A stretch of DNA of 64,000 bases from Vespa crabro (lineage: Eukaryota; Arthropoda; Insecta; Hymenoptera; Vespidae), in the NCBI RefSeq assembly GCF_910589235.1, contig NC_060960.1, forward strand, positions 62,001 to 126,000. The letters run 5' to 3'. Within the stretch, counting starts at the first letter, position 1. The number at the start of each line of letters is the position of its first letter. The translations under genes were made by a program, and so were the position numbers. Under the pieces are notes generated by a model. The model did no database searches. It saw only the letters and a list, made by a program, of their open reading frames with translations, and was not told the origin of the DNA. Shown here piece by piece: positions 39,153-54,000 of the stretch.

Positions 39153-40175
39153 TTGCATTTCATAAGATCAAACATCTATTTGATATTGGAATCAAAGTTT
39201 TTAACATTCTTTCATATCGTATATACGATTTTTCGCTCATATACGCGTATCGTCGAAAAACGAAAACTTGAAATCTCGTTCAATTTCATTGATTTTATAT
39301 TCTATCGATGCAGAATAAGGAATATAACAAGAATATAACGTTTTTACTATGTTTAAATACGCGTTTTCATATGATAATTGTCGAAAAGCGTAATCGACAT
39401 ACGCGAATTTCGGTATATGCAAAGATAAAATCGTGAAATCTTTAGTAATACATGTGCCACAGTTAGAAAAATGTTACCAATCGATACAGAACATTGCATT
39501 TCATAAGATCAAACATCTATTTGATATTGGAATCAAAGTTTTTAACATTCTTTCATATCGTATATACGATTTTTCGCTCATATACGCGTATCGTCGAAAA
39601 ACGAAAACTTGAAATCTCGTTCAATTTCATTGATTTTATATTCTATCGATGCAGAATAAAGAATATAACAAGAATATAACGTTTTTACTATGTTTAAATA
39701 CGCGTTTTCATATGATAATTGTCGAAAAACGTAATCGACATACGCGAATTTCGGTATATGCGAAGATAAAATCGTGAAATCTTTAATAATACTTGTGCCA
39801 CAGTTAGAAAATTGTTACCAATCGATTCAGAACATTGCATTTCATAAGATCAAACATCTATTTTATATTGGAATCAATGTTTTTAACATTCTTTCATATC
39901 GTATATACGATTTTTCGCTCATATACGTGTATCGTCGAAAAACGAAAATTTGAAATCTCGTTCAATTTCATTGATTTTATATTCTATCGATGCAGAATAA
40001 AGAATATAACAAGAATATAACGTTTTTACTATGTTTAAATACGCGTTTTCATATGATAATTGTCGAAAAACGTAATCGACATACGCGAATTTCGGTATAT
40101 GCGAAGATAAAATCGTGAAATCTTTAATAATACTTGTGCCACAGTTAGAAAATTGTTACCAATCGATTCAGAACA

Positions 40176-43100
40176 TTGCATTTCATAAGATCAAACATAT
40201 ATTTTATATTGGAATCAATGTTTTTAACATTCTTTCATATCGTATATACGATTTTTAGCTCATATAAGTGTATCGTCGAAAAACGAAAACTTAAAATCTC
40301 GTTCAATTTCATTGATTTTATATTCTATCGATGCGGAATAAAGAATATAACAAGAATATAACGTTTTTACTATGTTTAAATACGCGTTTTCATATGATAA
40401 TTGTCGAAAAACGTAATCGACATACGCGAATTTCGGTATATGCGAAGATAAAATCGTGAAATCTTTAATAATACTTGTGCCACAGTTAGAAAAATGTTAC
40501 CAATCGATTCAGAACATTGCATTTCATAAGATCAAATATCTATTTTATATTGGAATCAATGTTTTTATCATTCTTTCATATCGTATATACGATTTTTCGC
40601 TCATATACATGTATCGTCGAAAAACGAAAACTTGTATTCTCGTTCAATTTCATTGATTTTATATTCTATCGATGCAGAATAAAGAATATAACAAGAATAT
40701 AACGTTTTTACTTTGTTTAAATACGCGTTTTCATATGATAATTGTCGAAAAACGTAATCGACATACGCGAATTTCGGTATATGCGAAGATAAAATCGTGA
40801 AATCTTTAATAATACTTGTGCCACAGTTAGAAAAATGTTACCAATCGATTCAGAAAATTGCATTTCATAAGATCAAACATCTAATTTATATTGGAATCAA
40901 AGTTTTTAACATTCTTTCATATCGTATATACGATTTTTCGCTCATATACGCGAATCGTCGAAAAACGAAAACTTGAAATCTCGTTCAATTTCATTGATTT
41001 TATATTCTATCGATGCAGAATAAAGAATATAACAAGAATATAACGTTTATACTATGTTTAAATACGCGTTTTCATATGATAATTGTCGAAAAACCTAATC
41101 GACATACGCGAATTTCGGTATATGCAAAGATAAAATCGTGAAATCTTTAGTAATACATGTGCCACAGTTAGAAAAATGTTACCAATCGATTCAGAACATT
41201 GCATTTCATAAGATCAAACATCTATTTGATATTGGAATCAAAGTTTTTAACATTCTTTCATATCGTATATACGATTTTTCGCTCATATACGCGTATCGTC
41301 GAAAAACGAAAACTTGAAATCTCGTTCAATTTCATTGATTTTATATTCTATCGATGCAGAATAAAGAATATAACAAGAATATAACGTTTTTACTATGTTT
41401 AAATACGCGTTTTCATATGATAATTGTCGAAAAACGTAATCGACATACGCGAATTTCGGTATATGCTAAGATAAAATCGTGAAATCTTTAATATTACTTG
41501 TGCCACAGTTAGAATAATGTTACCAATCGATTCAGAACATTGCATTTCATAAGATCAAACATCTATTTTATATTGGAATCAAAGTTTTTAACATTCTTTC
41601 ATATCGTATATACGATTTTTCGCTCATATACGCGTATCGTCGAAAAACGAAAACTTGAAATCTCGTTCAATTTCATTGATTTTATATTCTATCCCTGCAG
41701 AATAAAGAATATAACAAGAATATAACGTTTTTACTATGTTTAAATACGCGTTTTCATATGATAATTGTCGAAAAACCTAATCGACATACGCGAATTTCGG
41801 TATATGCGAAGATAAAATCTTGAAATCTTTAATAATACTTGTGCCACAGTTAGAAAAATGTTACCAATCGATTCAGAACATTGCATTTCATAAGATCAAA
41901 CATCTATTTTATATTGGAATCAATGTTTTTAACATTCTTTCATATCGTATATACGATTTTTCGCTCATATACGTGTATCGTCGAAAAACGAAAACTTAAA
42001 ATCTCGTTCAATTTCATTGATTTTATATTCTATCGATGCGGAATAAAGAATATAACAAGAATATAACGTTTTTACTATGTTTAAATACGCGTTTTCATAT
42101 GATAATTGTCGAAAAACGTAATCGACATACGCGAATTTCGGTATATGCGAAGATAAAATCGTGAAATCTTTAATAATACTTGTGCCACAGTTAGAAAAAT
42201 GTTACCAATCGATTCAGAACATTGCATTTCATAAGATCAAATATCTATTTTATATTGGAATCAATGTTTTTATCATTCTTTCATATCGTATATACGATTT
42301 TTCGCTCATATACATGTATCGTCGAAAAACGAAAACTTGTATTCTCGTTCAATTTCATTGATTTTATATTCTATCGATGCAGAATAAAGAATATAACAAG
42401 AATATAACGTTTTTACTTTGTTTAAATACGCGTTTTCATATGATAATTGTCGAAAAACGTAATCGACATACGCGAATTTCGGTATATGCGAAGATAAAAT
42501 CGTGAAATCTTTAATAATACTTGTGCCACAGTTAGAAAATTGTTACCAATCGATTCAGAACATTGCATTTCATAAGATCAAACATATATTTTATATTGGA
42601 ATCAATGTTTTTAACATTCTTTCATATCGTATATACGATTTTTCGCTCATATACGTGTATCGTCGAAAAACGAAAACTTAAAATCTCGTTCAATTTCATT
42701 GATTTTATATTCTATCGATGCGGAATAAAGAATATAACAAGAGTATAACGTTTTTACTATGTTTAAATACGCGTTTTCACATGATAATTGTCGAAAAACG
42801 TAATCGACATACGCGAATTTCGGTATATGCGAAGATAAAATCGTGAAATCTTTAATAATACTTGTGCCACAGTTAGAAAAATGTTACCAATCGATTCAGA
42901 ACATTGCATTTCATAAGATCAAATATCTATTTTATATTGGAATCAATGTTTTTATCATTCTTTCATATCGTATATACGATTTTTCGCTCATATACATGTA
43001 TCGTCGAAAAACGAAAACTTGTATTCTCGTTCAGTTTCATTGATTTTATATTCTATCGATGCAGAATAAAGAATATAACAAGAATATAACGTTTTTACTT

Positions 43101-43244
43101 TGTTTAAATACGCGTTTTCATATGATAATTGTCGAAAAACGTAATCGACATACGCGAATTTCGGTATATGCGAAGATAAAATCGTGAAATCTTTAATAAT
43201 ACTTGTGCCACAGTTAGAAAATTGTTTCCAATCGATTCAGAACA
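40176..43244. repeat. 2-mer HOR pairs within zone 6
   Basis: A dimer of type E (tcaaTgttt, cttAaaatc, gcGgaata) and type F (aaaTatc, gttTatcatt, acAtgtat, ttgTaTtctcg, actTtgttt) occurs at 40176-40857, 41881-42562 and 42563-43244. The last two copies are adjacent. The first is three monomers away, so the offset is 1705 bp (five monomers) between copies one and two and 682 bp between two and three. Confidence 0.9.
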
Positions 43245-46200
43245 TTGCTTTTCATAAGATCAAACATCTATTTTATATTGGAATCAAAGTTTTTAACATT
43301 CTTTCATATCGTATATACGATTTTTCGCTCATATACGCGTATCGTCGAAAAACGAAAACTTGAAATCTCGTTCAATTTCATTGATTTGATATTCTATCGA
43401 TGCAGAATAAAGAATATAACAAGAATATAACGTTTTTACTATGTTTAAATACGCGTTTTCATATGATAATTGTCGAAAAAAGTAATCGACATACGCGAAT
43501 TTCGGTATATGCGAAGATAAAATCGTGAAATCTTTAATAATACTTGTGCCACAGTTAGAAAAATGTTACCAATCGATTCAGAACATTGCATTTCATAAGA
43601 TCAAACATCTATTTTATATTGGAATCAAAGTTTTTAACATACTTTCATATCGTATATACGATATTTCGCTCATATACGCGAATCGTCGAAAAACGAAAAC
43701 TTGAAATCTCGTTCAATTTCATTGATTTTATATTCTATCGATGCAGAATAAAGAATATAACAAGAATATAACGTTTATACTATGTTTAAATACGCGTTTT
43801 CATATGATAATTGTCGAAAAACGTAATCGACATACGCGAATTTCGGTATATGCAAAGATAAAATCGTTAAATCTTTAGTAATACATGTGCCACAGTTAGA
43901 AAAATGTTACCAATCGATTCAGAACATTGCATTTCATAAGATCAAACATCTATTTGATATTGGAATCAAAGTTTTTAACATTCTTTCATATCGTATATAC
44001 GATTTTTCGCTCATATACGCGTATCGTCGAAAAACGAAAACTTGAAATCTCGTTCAATTTCATTGATTTTATATTCTATCGATGCAGAATAAGGAATATA
44101 ACAAGAATTTAACGTTTTTACTATGTTTAAATACGCGTTTTCATATGATAATTGTTGAAAAGCGTAATCGACATACGCGAATTTCGGTATATGCAAAGAT
44201 AAAATCGTGAAATCTTTAGTAATACATGTGCCACAGTTAGAAAAATGTTACCAATCGATTCAGAACATTGCATTTCATAAGATCAAACATCTATTTGATA
44301 TTGGAATCAAAGTTTTTAACATTCTTTCATATCGTATATACGATTTTTCGCTCATATACGCGTATCGTCGAAAAACGAAAACTTGAAATCTCGTTCAATT
44401 TCATTGATTTTATATTCTATCGATGCAGAATAAAGAATATAACAAGAATATAACGTTTTTACTATGTTTAAATACGCGTTTTCATATGATAATTGTCGAA
44501 GAACCTAATCGACATACGCGAATTTCGGTATATGCGAAGATAAAATCGTGAAATCTTTAATAATACTTGTGCCACAGTTAGAAAAATGTTACCAATCGAT
44601 TCAGAACATTGCATTTCATAAGATCAAACATCTATTTGATATTGGAATCAAAGTTTTTAACATTCTTTCATATCGTATATACGATTTTTCGCTCAGATAC
44701 GCGTATCGTCGAAAAACGAAAATTTGAAATCTCGTTCAATTTCATTGATTTTATATTCTATCGATGCAGAATAAAGAATATAACAAGAATATAACGTTTT
44801 TACTATGTTTAAATACGCGTTTTCATATGAAAATTGTCGAAAAACGTAATCGACATACGCGAATTTCGGTATATGCGAAGATAAAATCATGAAATCTTTA
44901 ATAATACTTGTGCCACAGTTAGAAAATTGTTTCCAATCGATTCAGAACATTGCTTTTCATAAGATCAAACATCTATTTTATATTGGAATCAAAGTTTTTA
45001 ACATTCTTTCATATCGTATATACGATTTTTCGCTCATATACGCGTATCGTCGAAAAACGAAAACTTGAAATCTCGTTCAATTTCATTGATTTGATATTCT
45101 ATCGATGCAGAATAAAGAATATAACAAGAATATAACGTTTTTACTATGTTTAAATACGCGTTTTCATATGATAATTGTCGAAAAAAGTAATCGACATACG
45201 CGAATTTCGGTATATGCGAAGATAAAATCGTGAAATCTTTAATAATACTTGTGCCACAGTTAGAAAAATGTTACCAATCGATTCAGAACATTGCATTTCA
45301 TAAGATCAAATATCTATTTTATATTGGAATCAATGTTTTTATCATTCTTTCATATCGTATATACGATTTTTCGCTCTTATACATGTATCGTCGAAAAACG
45401 AAAACTTGAATTCTCGTTCAATTTCATTGATTTTATATTCTATCGATGCAGAATAAAGAATATAACAAGAATATAACGTTTTTACTATGTTTAAATACGC
45501 GTTTTCATATGATAATTGTCGAAAAACCTAATCGACATACGCGAATTTCGGTATATGCGAAGATAAAATCGTGAAATCTTTAATAATACTTGTGCCACAG
45601 TTAGAAAAATGTTACCAATCGATTCAGAACATTGCATTTCATAAGATCAAACATCTATTTTATATTGGAATCAAAGTTTTTAACACACTTTCATATCGTA
45701 TATACGATTTTTCGCTCATATACGCGAATCGTCGAAAAACGAAAACTTGAAATCTCGTTCAATTTCATTGATTTTATATTCTATCGATGCAGAATAAAGA
45801 ATATAACAAGAATATAACGTTTATACTATGTTTAAATACGCGTTTTCATATGATAATTGTCGAAAAACGTAATCGACATACGCGAATTTCGGTATATGCA
45901 AAGATAAAATCGTTAAATCTTTAGTAATACATGTGCCACAGTTAGAAAAATGTTACCAATCCATTCAGAACATTGCATTTCATAAGATCAAACATCTATT
46001 TGATATTGGAATCAAAGTTTTTAACATTCTTTCATATCGTATATTCGATTTTTCGCTCATATACGCGTATCGTCGAAAAACGAAAACTTGAAATCTCGTT
46101 CAATTTCATTGATTTTATATTCTATCGATGCAGAATAAGGAATATAACAAGAATTTAACGTTTTTACTATGTTTAAATACGCGTTTTCATATGATAATTG

Positions 46201-47336
46201 TTGAAAAGCGTAATCGACATACGCGAATTTCGGTATATGCAAAGATAAAATCGTGAAATCTTTAGTAATACATGTGCCACAGTTAGAAAAATGTTACCAA
46301 TCGATTCAGAACATTGCATTTCATAAGATCAAACATCTATTTGATATTGGAATCAAAGTTTTTAACATTCTTTCATATCGTATATACGATTTTTCGCTCA
46401 TATACGCGTATCGTCGAAAAACGAAAACTTGAAATCTCGTTCAATTTCAATGATTTTATATTCTATCGATGCAGAATAAAGAATATAACAAGAATATAAC
46501 GTTTTTACTATGTTTAAATACGCGTTTTCATATGATAATTGTCGAAGAACCTAATCGACATACGCGAATTTCGGTATATGCGAAGATAAAATCGTGAAAT
46601 CTTTAATAATACTTGTGCCACAGTTAGAAAAATGTTACCAATCGATTCAGAACATTGCATTTCATAAGATCAAACATCTATTTTATATTGGAATCAATGT
46701 TTTTAACATTCTTTCATATCGTAAATACGATTTTTCGCTCATATACGTGTATCGTCGAAAAACGAAAACTTGAAATCTCGTTCAATTTCATTGATTTGAT
46801 ATTCTATCGATGCAGAATAAAGAATATAACAAGAATATAACGTTTTTACTATGTTTAAATACGCGTTTTCATATGATAATTGTCGAAAAAAGTAATCGAC
46901 ATACGCGAATTTCGGTATATGCGAAGATAAAATCGTGAAATCTTTAATAATACTTGTGCCACAGTTAGAAAAATGTTACCAATCGATTCAGAACATTGCA
47001 TTTCATAAGATCAAATACCTATTTTATATTGGAATCAATGTTTTTATCATTCTTTCATATCGTATATACGATTTTTCGCTCATATACATGTATCGTCGAA
47101 AAACGAAAACTTGAATTCTCGTTCAATTTCATTGATTTTATATTCTATCGATGCAGAATAAAGAATATAACAAGAATATAACGTTTTTACTATGTTTAAA
47201 TACGCGTTTTCATATGATAATTGTCGAAAAACGTAATCGACATACGCGAATTTCGGTATATGCGAAGATAAAATCGTGAAATCTTTAATAATACTTGTGC
47301 CACAGTTAGAAAATTGTTACCAATCGATTCAGAACA
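43245..47336. repeat. 6-mer-spaced HOR within zone 6
   Basis: The three monomers at 43586, 43927 and 44268 (gcgAatcg with gtttAtac; aagGaat with aatTtaacg and gttgaaaaGcg; gaaGaacCtaat) recur at 45632, 45973 and 46314, an offset of 2046 bp. The monomer at 43245 (ttgcTttt, gatttGata, aaaAgtaat) recurs at 44950, and part of it at 46655. The copies at 45291 and 46996 are type F with gaaTtctcg. Order between anchors differs, so units were reshuffled by insertion or loss of single monomers. Confidence 0.87.
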
Positions 47337-50300
47337 TTGCATTTCATAAGATCAAACATCTATTTTATATTGGAATCAATGTTTTTAACATTCTTTCATG
47401 TCGTATATACGATTTTTCGCTCATATACGTGTATCGTCGAAAAACGAAAATTTGAAATCTCGTTCAATTTCATTGATTTTATATTCTATCGATGCAGAAT
47501 AAAGAATATAACAAGAATATAACGTTTTTACTATGTTTAAATACGCGTTTTCATATGATAATTGTCGAAAAACGTAATCGACATACGCGAATTTCGGTAT
47601 ATGCGAAGATAAAAACGTGAAATCTTTAATAATACTTGTGCCACAGTTAGAAAATTGTTACCAATCGATTCAGAACATTGCATTTCATAAGATCAAACAT
47701 CTATTTGATATTGGAATCAAAGTTTTTAACATTCTTTCATATCGTATATACGATTTTTCGCTCATATACGCGTATCGTCGAAAAACGAAAACTTGAAATC
47801 TCGTTCAATTTCATTGATTTTATATTCTATCGATGCAGAATAAAGAATATAACAAGAATATAACGTTTTTACTATGTTTAAATACGCGTTTTCATATGAT
47901 AATTGTAGAAGAACGTAATCGACATACGCGAATTTCGGTATATGCGAAGATAAAATCGTGAAATCTTTAGTAATACTTGTGCCACAGTTAGAAAAATGTT
48001 ACCAATCGATTCAGAACATTGCATTTCATAAGATCAAACATCTATTTTATATTGGAATCAAAGTTTTTAACATTCTTTCATATCGTATATACGATTTTTC
48101 GCTCATATACGCGTATCGTCGAAAAACGAAAACTTGAAATCTCGTTTAATTTCATTGATTTTATATTCTATCGATGCAGAATAAAGAATATAACAAGAAT
48201 ATAACGTTTTTACTAAGTTTAAATACGCGTTTTCATATGATAATTGTCGAAAAACGTAATCGACATACGCGAATTTCGGTATATGCGAAGATAAAATCGT
48301 GAAATCTTTAATAATACTTGTGCCACAGTTAGAAATATATTACCAATCGATTCAGAACATTGCATTTCATAAGATCAAACATCTATTTTATATTGGAATC
48401 AAAGTTTTTAACATTCTTTCATATCGTATATACGATATTTCGCTCATATACGCGTATCGTCGAAAAACGAAAACTTGAAATCTCGTTCAATTTCATTGAT
48501 TTTATATTCTATCGATGCAGAATAAAGAATATAACAAGAATATAACGTTTTTACTATATTTAAATACGCGTTTTCATATGATAATTGTCGAAAAACGTAA
48601 TCGACATACGCGAATTTCGGTATATGCGAAGATAAAATCGTGAAATCTTTAATAATACTTGTGCCACAGTTAGAAAAATGTTAGCAATCGATTCAGAACA
48701 TTGCATTTCATAAGATCAAACATCTATTTGATATTGGAATCAAAGTTTTTAACATTCTTTCATATCGTATATACGATTTTTCGCTCATATACGCGTATCG
48801 TCGAAAAACGAAAACTTGAAATCTCGTTCAATTTCATTGATTTTATATTCTATCGATGCAGAATAAAGAATATAACAAGAATATAACGTTTTTACTATGT
48901 TTAAATACGCGTTTTCATATGATAATTGTCGAAAAACGTAATCGTCATACGCGAATTTCGGTATATGCGAAGATAAAATCGTGAAATCTTTAGTAATACT
49001 TGTGCCACAGTTAGAAAATTGTTACCAATCGATTCAGAACATTGCATTTCATAAGATCAAACATCTATTTTATATTGGAATCAAAGTTTTTAACATTCTT
49101 TCATATCGTATATACGATTTTTCGCTCATATACGCGTATCGTCGAAAAACGAAGACTTGAAATCTCGTTCAATTTCATTGATTTTATATTCTATCGATGC
49201 AGAATAAAGAATATAACAAGAATATAACGTTTTTACTATGTTTAAATACGCGTTTTCATATGATAATTGTCGAAAAACCTAATCGACATTCGCGAATTTC
49301 GGTATATGCGAAGATAAAATCGTGAAATCTTTAATAATACTTGTGCCACAGTTAGAAAAATGTTACCAATCGATTCAGAACATTGCATTTCATAAGATCA
49401 AACATCTATTTTATATTGGAATCAAAGTTTTTAACATTCTTTCATATCGTATATACGATTTTTCGCTCATATACGCGTATCGTCGAAAAACGAAAACTTG
49501 AAATCTCGTTCAATTTCATTGATCTTATATTCTAACGATGCAGAATAAAGAATATAACAAGAATATAACGTTTTTACTATGTTTAAATACGCGTTTTCAT
49601 ATGATAATTGTCGAAAAACGTAATGGACATATGCGAATTTCGGTACATGCGAAGATAAAATCGTGAAATCTTTAATAATACTTGTGCCACAGTTAGAAAA
49701 TTGTTACCAATCGATTCAGAACATTGCATTTCATAAGATCAAACATCTATTTTATATTGGAATCAAAGTTTTTATCATTCTTTCATATCGTATATACGAT
49801 TTTTCGCTCATATACGCGGATCGTCGAAAAACGAAAACTTGAAATCTCGTTCAATTTCATTGATTTTATATTCTATCGATGCAGAATAAAGAATATAACA
49901 AGAATATAACGTTTTTACTATGTTTAAATACGCGTTTTCATATGATAATTGACGAAAAACGTAATCGACATACGCGAATTTCGGTATATGCGAAGATAAA
50001 ATCGTGAAATCTTTAATAATACTTGTGCCACAGTTAGAAAAATGTTACCAATCGATTCAGAACATTGCATTTCATAAGATCAAACATCTATTTTATATTG
50101 GAATCAAAGTTTTTAACATTCTTTCATATCGTATATACGATTTTTCGCTCATATACGCGTATCGTCGAAAAAGGAAAACTTGAAATCTCGTTCAATTTCA
50201 TTGATTTTATATTCTATCGATGCAGAATAAAGAATATAACAGGAACATAACGTTTTTACTATGTTTAAATACGCGTTTTCATATGATAATTGTCGAAGAA

Positions 50301-51087
50301 CCTAATCGACATACGCGAATTTCGGTATATGCGAAGATAAAATCGTGAAATCTTTAATAATACTTGTGCCACAGTTAGAAAATTGTTATGAATCGATTCA
50401 GATCATTGCATTTCATAAGATCAAACATCTATTTTATATTGGAATCAAAGTTTTTAACATTCTTTCATATCGTATATACGATTTTTCGCTCGTATACGCG
50501 TATCGTCGAATAACGAAAACTTGAAGTCTCGTTCAATTTCATTGATTTTATATTCTATCGATGCAGAATAAAGAATATAACAAGAATATAACGTTTTTAC
50601 TATGTTTAAATACGCGTTTTCATATGATAATTGTCGAAAAACCTAATCGACATACGCGAATTTCGGTATATGCGAAGATAAAATAGTGAAATCTTTAATA
50701 ATACTTGTGCCACAGTTAGAAAAATGTTACCAATCGATTCAGAACATTGCATTTCATAAGATCAAACATCTATTTTATATTGGAATCAAAGTATTTAACA
50801 TTCTTTCATATCGTATATACGATTTTTCGCTCATATACGCGTATCGTGGGAAAACGAAAACTTGAAATCTCGTTCAATTTCATTGATTTTATATTCTATC
50901 GATGCAGAATAAAGAATATAACAAGAATATAACGTTTTTACTATGTTTAAATACGCGTTTTCATATGATAATTGTCGAAAAACGTAATCGACATACGCGA
51001 ATTTCGGTATATGCGAAGATGAAATCGTGAAATCTTTAGTAATACTTGTGCCACAGTTAGAAAAATGTTACCAATCGATTCAGAACA
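47337..51087. repeat. Near-consensus stretch with few shared variants
   Basis: Eleven monomers (47337 to 50747 in steps of 341) without a clear HOR. The copy at 47337 matches 39835 (tcaaTgttt, acgTgtat, aaaTttg). The copy at 49042 (gaaGacttg, then acCtaat and acatTcgcg) and the copy at 49724 (gcgGatcg, then attgAcg) reappear near the window end at 62343 and 63366, and at 62002. The copy at 50747 (aagtAttt, cgtGGgaaaac) is the first of a type that becomes common in the next zone. Confidence 0.83.
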
Positions 51088-54000
51088 TTGCATTTCATAA
51101 GATCAAACATCTATTTTATATTGGAATCAAAGTTTTTAACATTCTTTCATATCGTATATACGATTTTTCGTTCGTATACGCGTATCGTCGAAAGACGAAA
51201 ACTTGAAGTCTCGTTCAATTTCATTGATTTTATATTCTATCGATGCAGAATAAAGAATATAACAAGAATATAACGTTTTTACTATGTTTAAATACGCGTT
51301 TTCATATGATAATTGTCGAAAAACCTAATCGACATACGCGAATTTCGGTATATGCGAAGATAAAATCGTGAAATCTTTAATAATACTTGTGCCACAGTTA
51401 GAAAAATGTTACCAATCGATTCAGAACATTGCATTTCATAAGATCAAACATCTATTTTATATTGGAATCAAAGTTTTTAATATTCTTTCATATCGTATAT
51501 ACGATTTTTCGCTCGTATACGCGTATCGTCGAAAAACGAAAACTTGAAGTCTCGTTCAATTTCATTGATTTTATATTCTATCGATGCAGAATAAAGAATA
51601 TAACAAGAATATAACGTTTTTACTATGTTTAAATACGCGTTTTCATATAATAATTGTCGAAAAACCTAATCGACATACGCGAATTTCGGTATATGCGAAG
51701 ATAAAATCGTGAAATCTTTAATAATACTTGTGCCACAGTTAGAAAAATGTTACCAATCGATTCAGAACATTGCATTTCATAAGATCAAACATCTATTTTA
51801 TATTGGAATCAAAGTATTTAACATTCTTTCATATCGTATATACGATTTTTCGCTCATATACGCGTATCGTGGGAAAACGAAAACTTGAAATCTCGTTCAA
51901 TTTCATTGATTTTATATTCTATCGATGCAGAATAAAGAATATAACAAGAATATAACGTTTTTACTATGTTTAAATACGCGTTTTCATATGATAATTGTCG
52001 AAAAACGTAATCGACATACGCGAATTTCGGTATATGCGAAGATAAAATCGTGAAATCTTTAATAATACTTGTGCCACAGTTAGAAAAATGTTAGCAATCG
52101 ATTCAGAACATTGCATTTCATAAGATCAAACATCTATTTTATATTGGAATCAAAGTTTTTAACATTCTATCATATCGTATATACGATTTTTCGCTCATAT
52201 ACGCCTATCGTCGAAAAACGAAAACTTGAAATCTCGTTCAATTTCATTGATTTTATATTCTATCGATGCAGAATAAAGAATATAACAAGAATATAACGTT
52301 TTTACTATGTTTAAATACGCGTTTTCATATGATAATTGTCGAAAAACGCAATCGACATACGCGAATTTCGGTATATGCGAAGATAAAATCGTGAAATCTT
52401 TAATAATACTTGTGCCACAGTTAGAAAAATGTTACCAATCGATTCAGAACATTGCATTTCATAAGATCAAACATCTATTTTATATTGGAATCAAAGTTTT
52501 TAACATTCTTTCATATCGTATATACGATTTTTCGCTCATATACGCGTATTGTCGAAAAACGAAAACTTGAAATCTCGTTCAATTTCATTGATTTTATAGT
52601 CTATCGATGCAGAATAAAGAATATAACAAGAATATAACGTTTTTACTATGTTTAAATACGCGTTTTCATATGATAATTGTCGAAAAACGCAATCGACATA
52701 CGCGAATTTCGGTATATGCGAAGATAAAATCGTGAAATCTTTAATAATACTTGTGCCACAGTTAGAAAAATGTTACCAAACGATTCAGAACATTGCATTT
52801 CATAAGATCAAACATCTATTTTATATTGGAATCAAAGTTTTTAACATTCTTTCATATCGTATATACGATTTTTCGCTCATATACGCGTATCGTCGAAAAA
52901 CGAAAACTTGAAATCTCGTTCAATTTCATTGATTTTATATTCTATCGATGCAGAATAAAGAATATAACAAGAATATAAGGTTTTTACTATGTTTAAATAC
53001 GCGTTTTCATATGATAATTGTCGAAAAACGTAATCGACATACGCGAATTTCGGTATATGCGAAGATAAAATCGTGAAATCTTTAATAATACTTGTGCCAC
53101 AGTAAGAAAAATGTTACCAATCGATTCAGAACATTGCATTTCATAAGATCAAACTTCTATTTGATATTGGAATCAAAGTTTTTAACATTCTTTCATATCG
53201 TATATACGATTTTTCGCTCATATACGCGTATCGTCGAAAAACGAAAACTTGAAATCTCGTTCAATTTCATTGATTTTATATTCTATCGATGCAGAATAAA
53301 GAATATAACAAGAATATAACGTTTTTACTATGTTTAAATACGCGTTTTCATATGATAATTGTCGAAAAACCTAATCGACATACGCGAATTTCGGTATATG
53401 CGAAGATAAAATCGCGAAATCTTTAATAATACTTGTGCCACAGTTAGAAAAATGTTACCAATCGATTCAGAACATTGCATTTCATAAGATCAAACATCTA
53501 TTTTATATTGGAATCAAAGTATTTAACATTCTTTCATATCGTATATACGATTTTTCGCTCATATACGCGTATCGTGGGAAAACGAAAACTTGAAATCTCG
53601 TTCAATTTCATTGATTTTATATTCTATCGATGCAGAATAAAGAATATAACAAGAATATAACGTTTTTACTATGTTTAAATACGCGTTTTCATATGATAAT
53701 TGTCGAAAAACGTAATCGACATACGCGAATTTCGGTATATGCGAAGATAAAATCGTGAAATCTTTAATAATACTTGTGCCACAGTTAGAAAAATGTTACC
53801 AATCGATTCAGAACATTGCATTTCATAAGATCAAACATCTATTTTATATTGGAATCAAAGTTTTTAACATTCTTTCATATCGTATATACGATTTTTCGCT
53901 CATATACGCGTATTGTCGAAAAACGAAAACTTGAAATCTCGTTCAATTTCATTGATTTTATAGTCTATCGATGCAGAATAAAGAATATAACAAGAATATA

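Larger units (their letters stand above)
39153..47677. repeat. Zone 6: third variant family, 2-mer and 6-mer HORs
   Basis: Monomers run from 39153 in steps of 341. The marker tttGatatt (39153, 39494, 41199 and many later copies) is not seen upstream of 39153. Other marks are tcaaTgttt, acgTgtat or acAtgtat, gttTatcatt, tgcAaag with taGtaatacAtg, gaaaaTtgtta and aacCtaat. Two regular parts are described separately (40176-43244 and 43245-47336). Confidence 0.88.
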
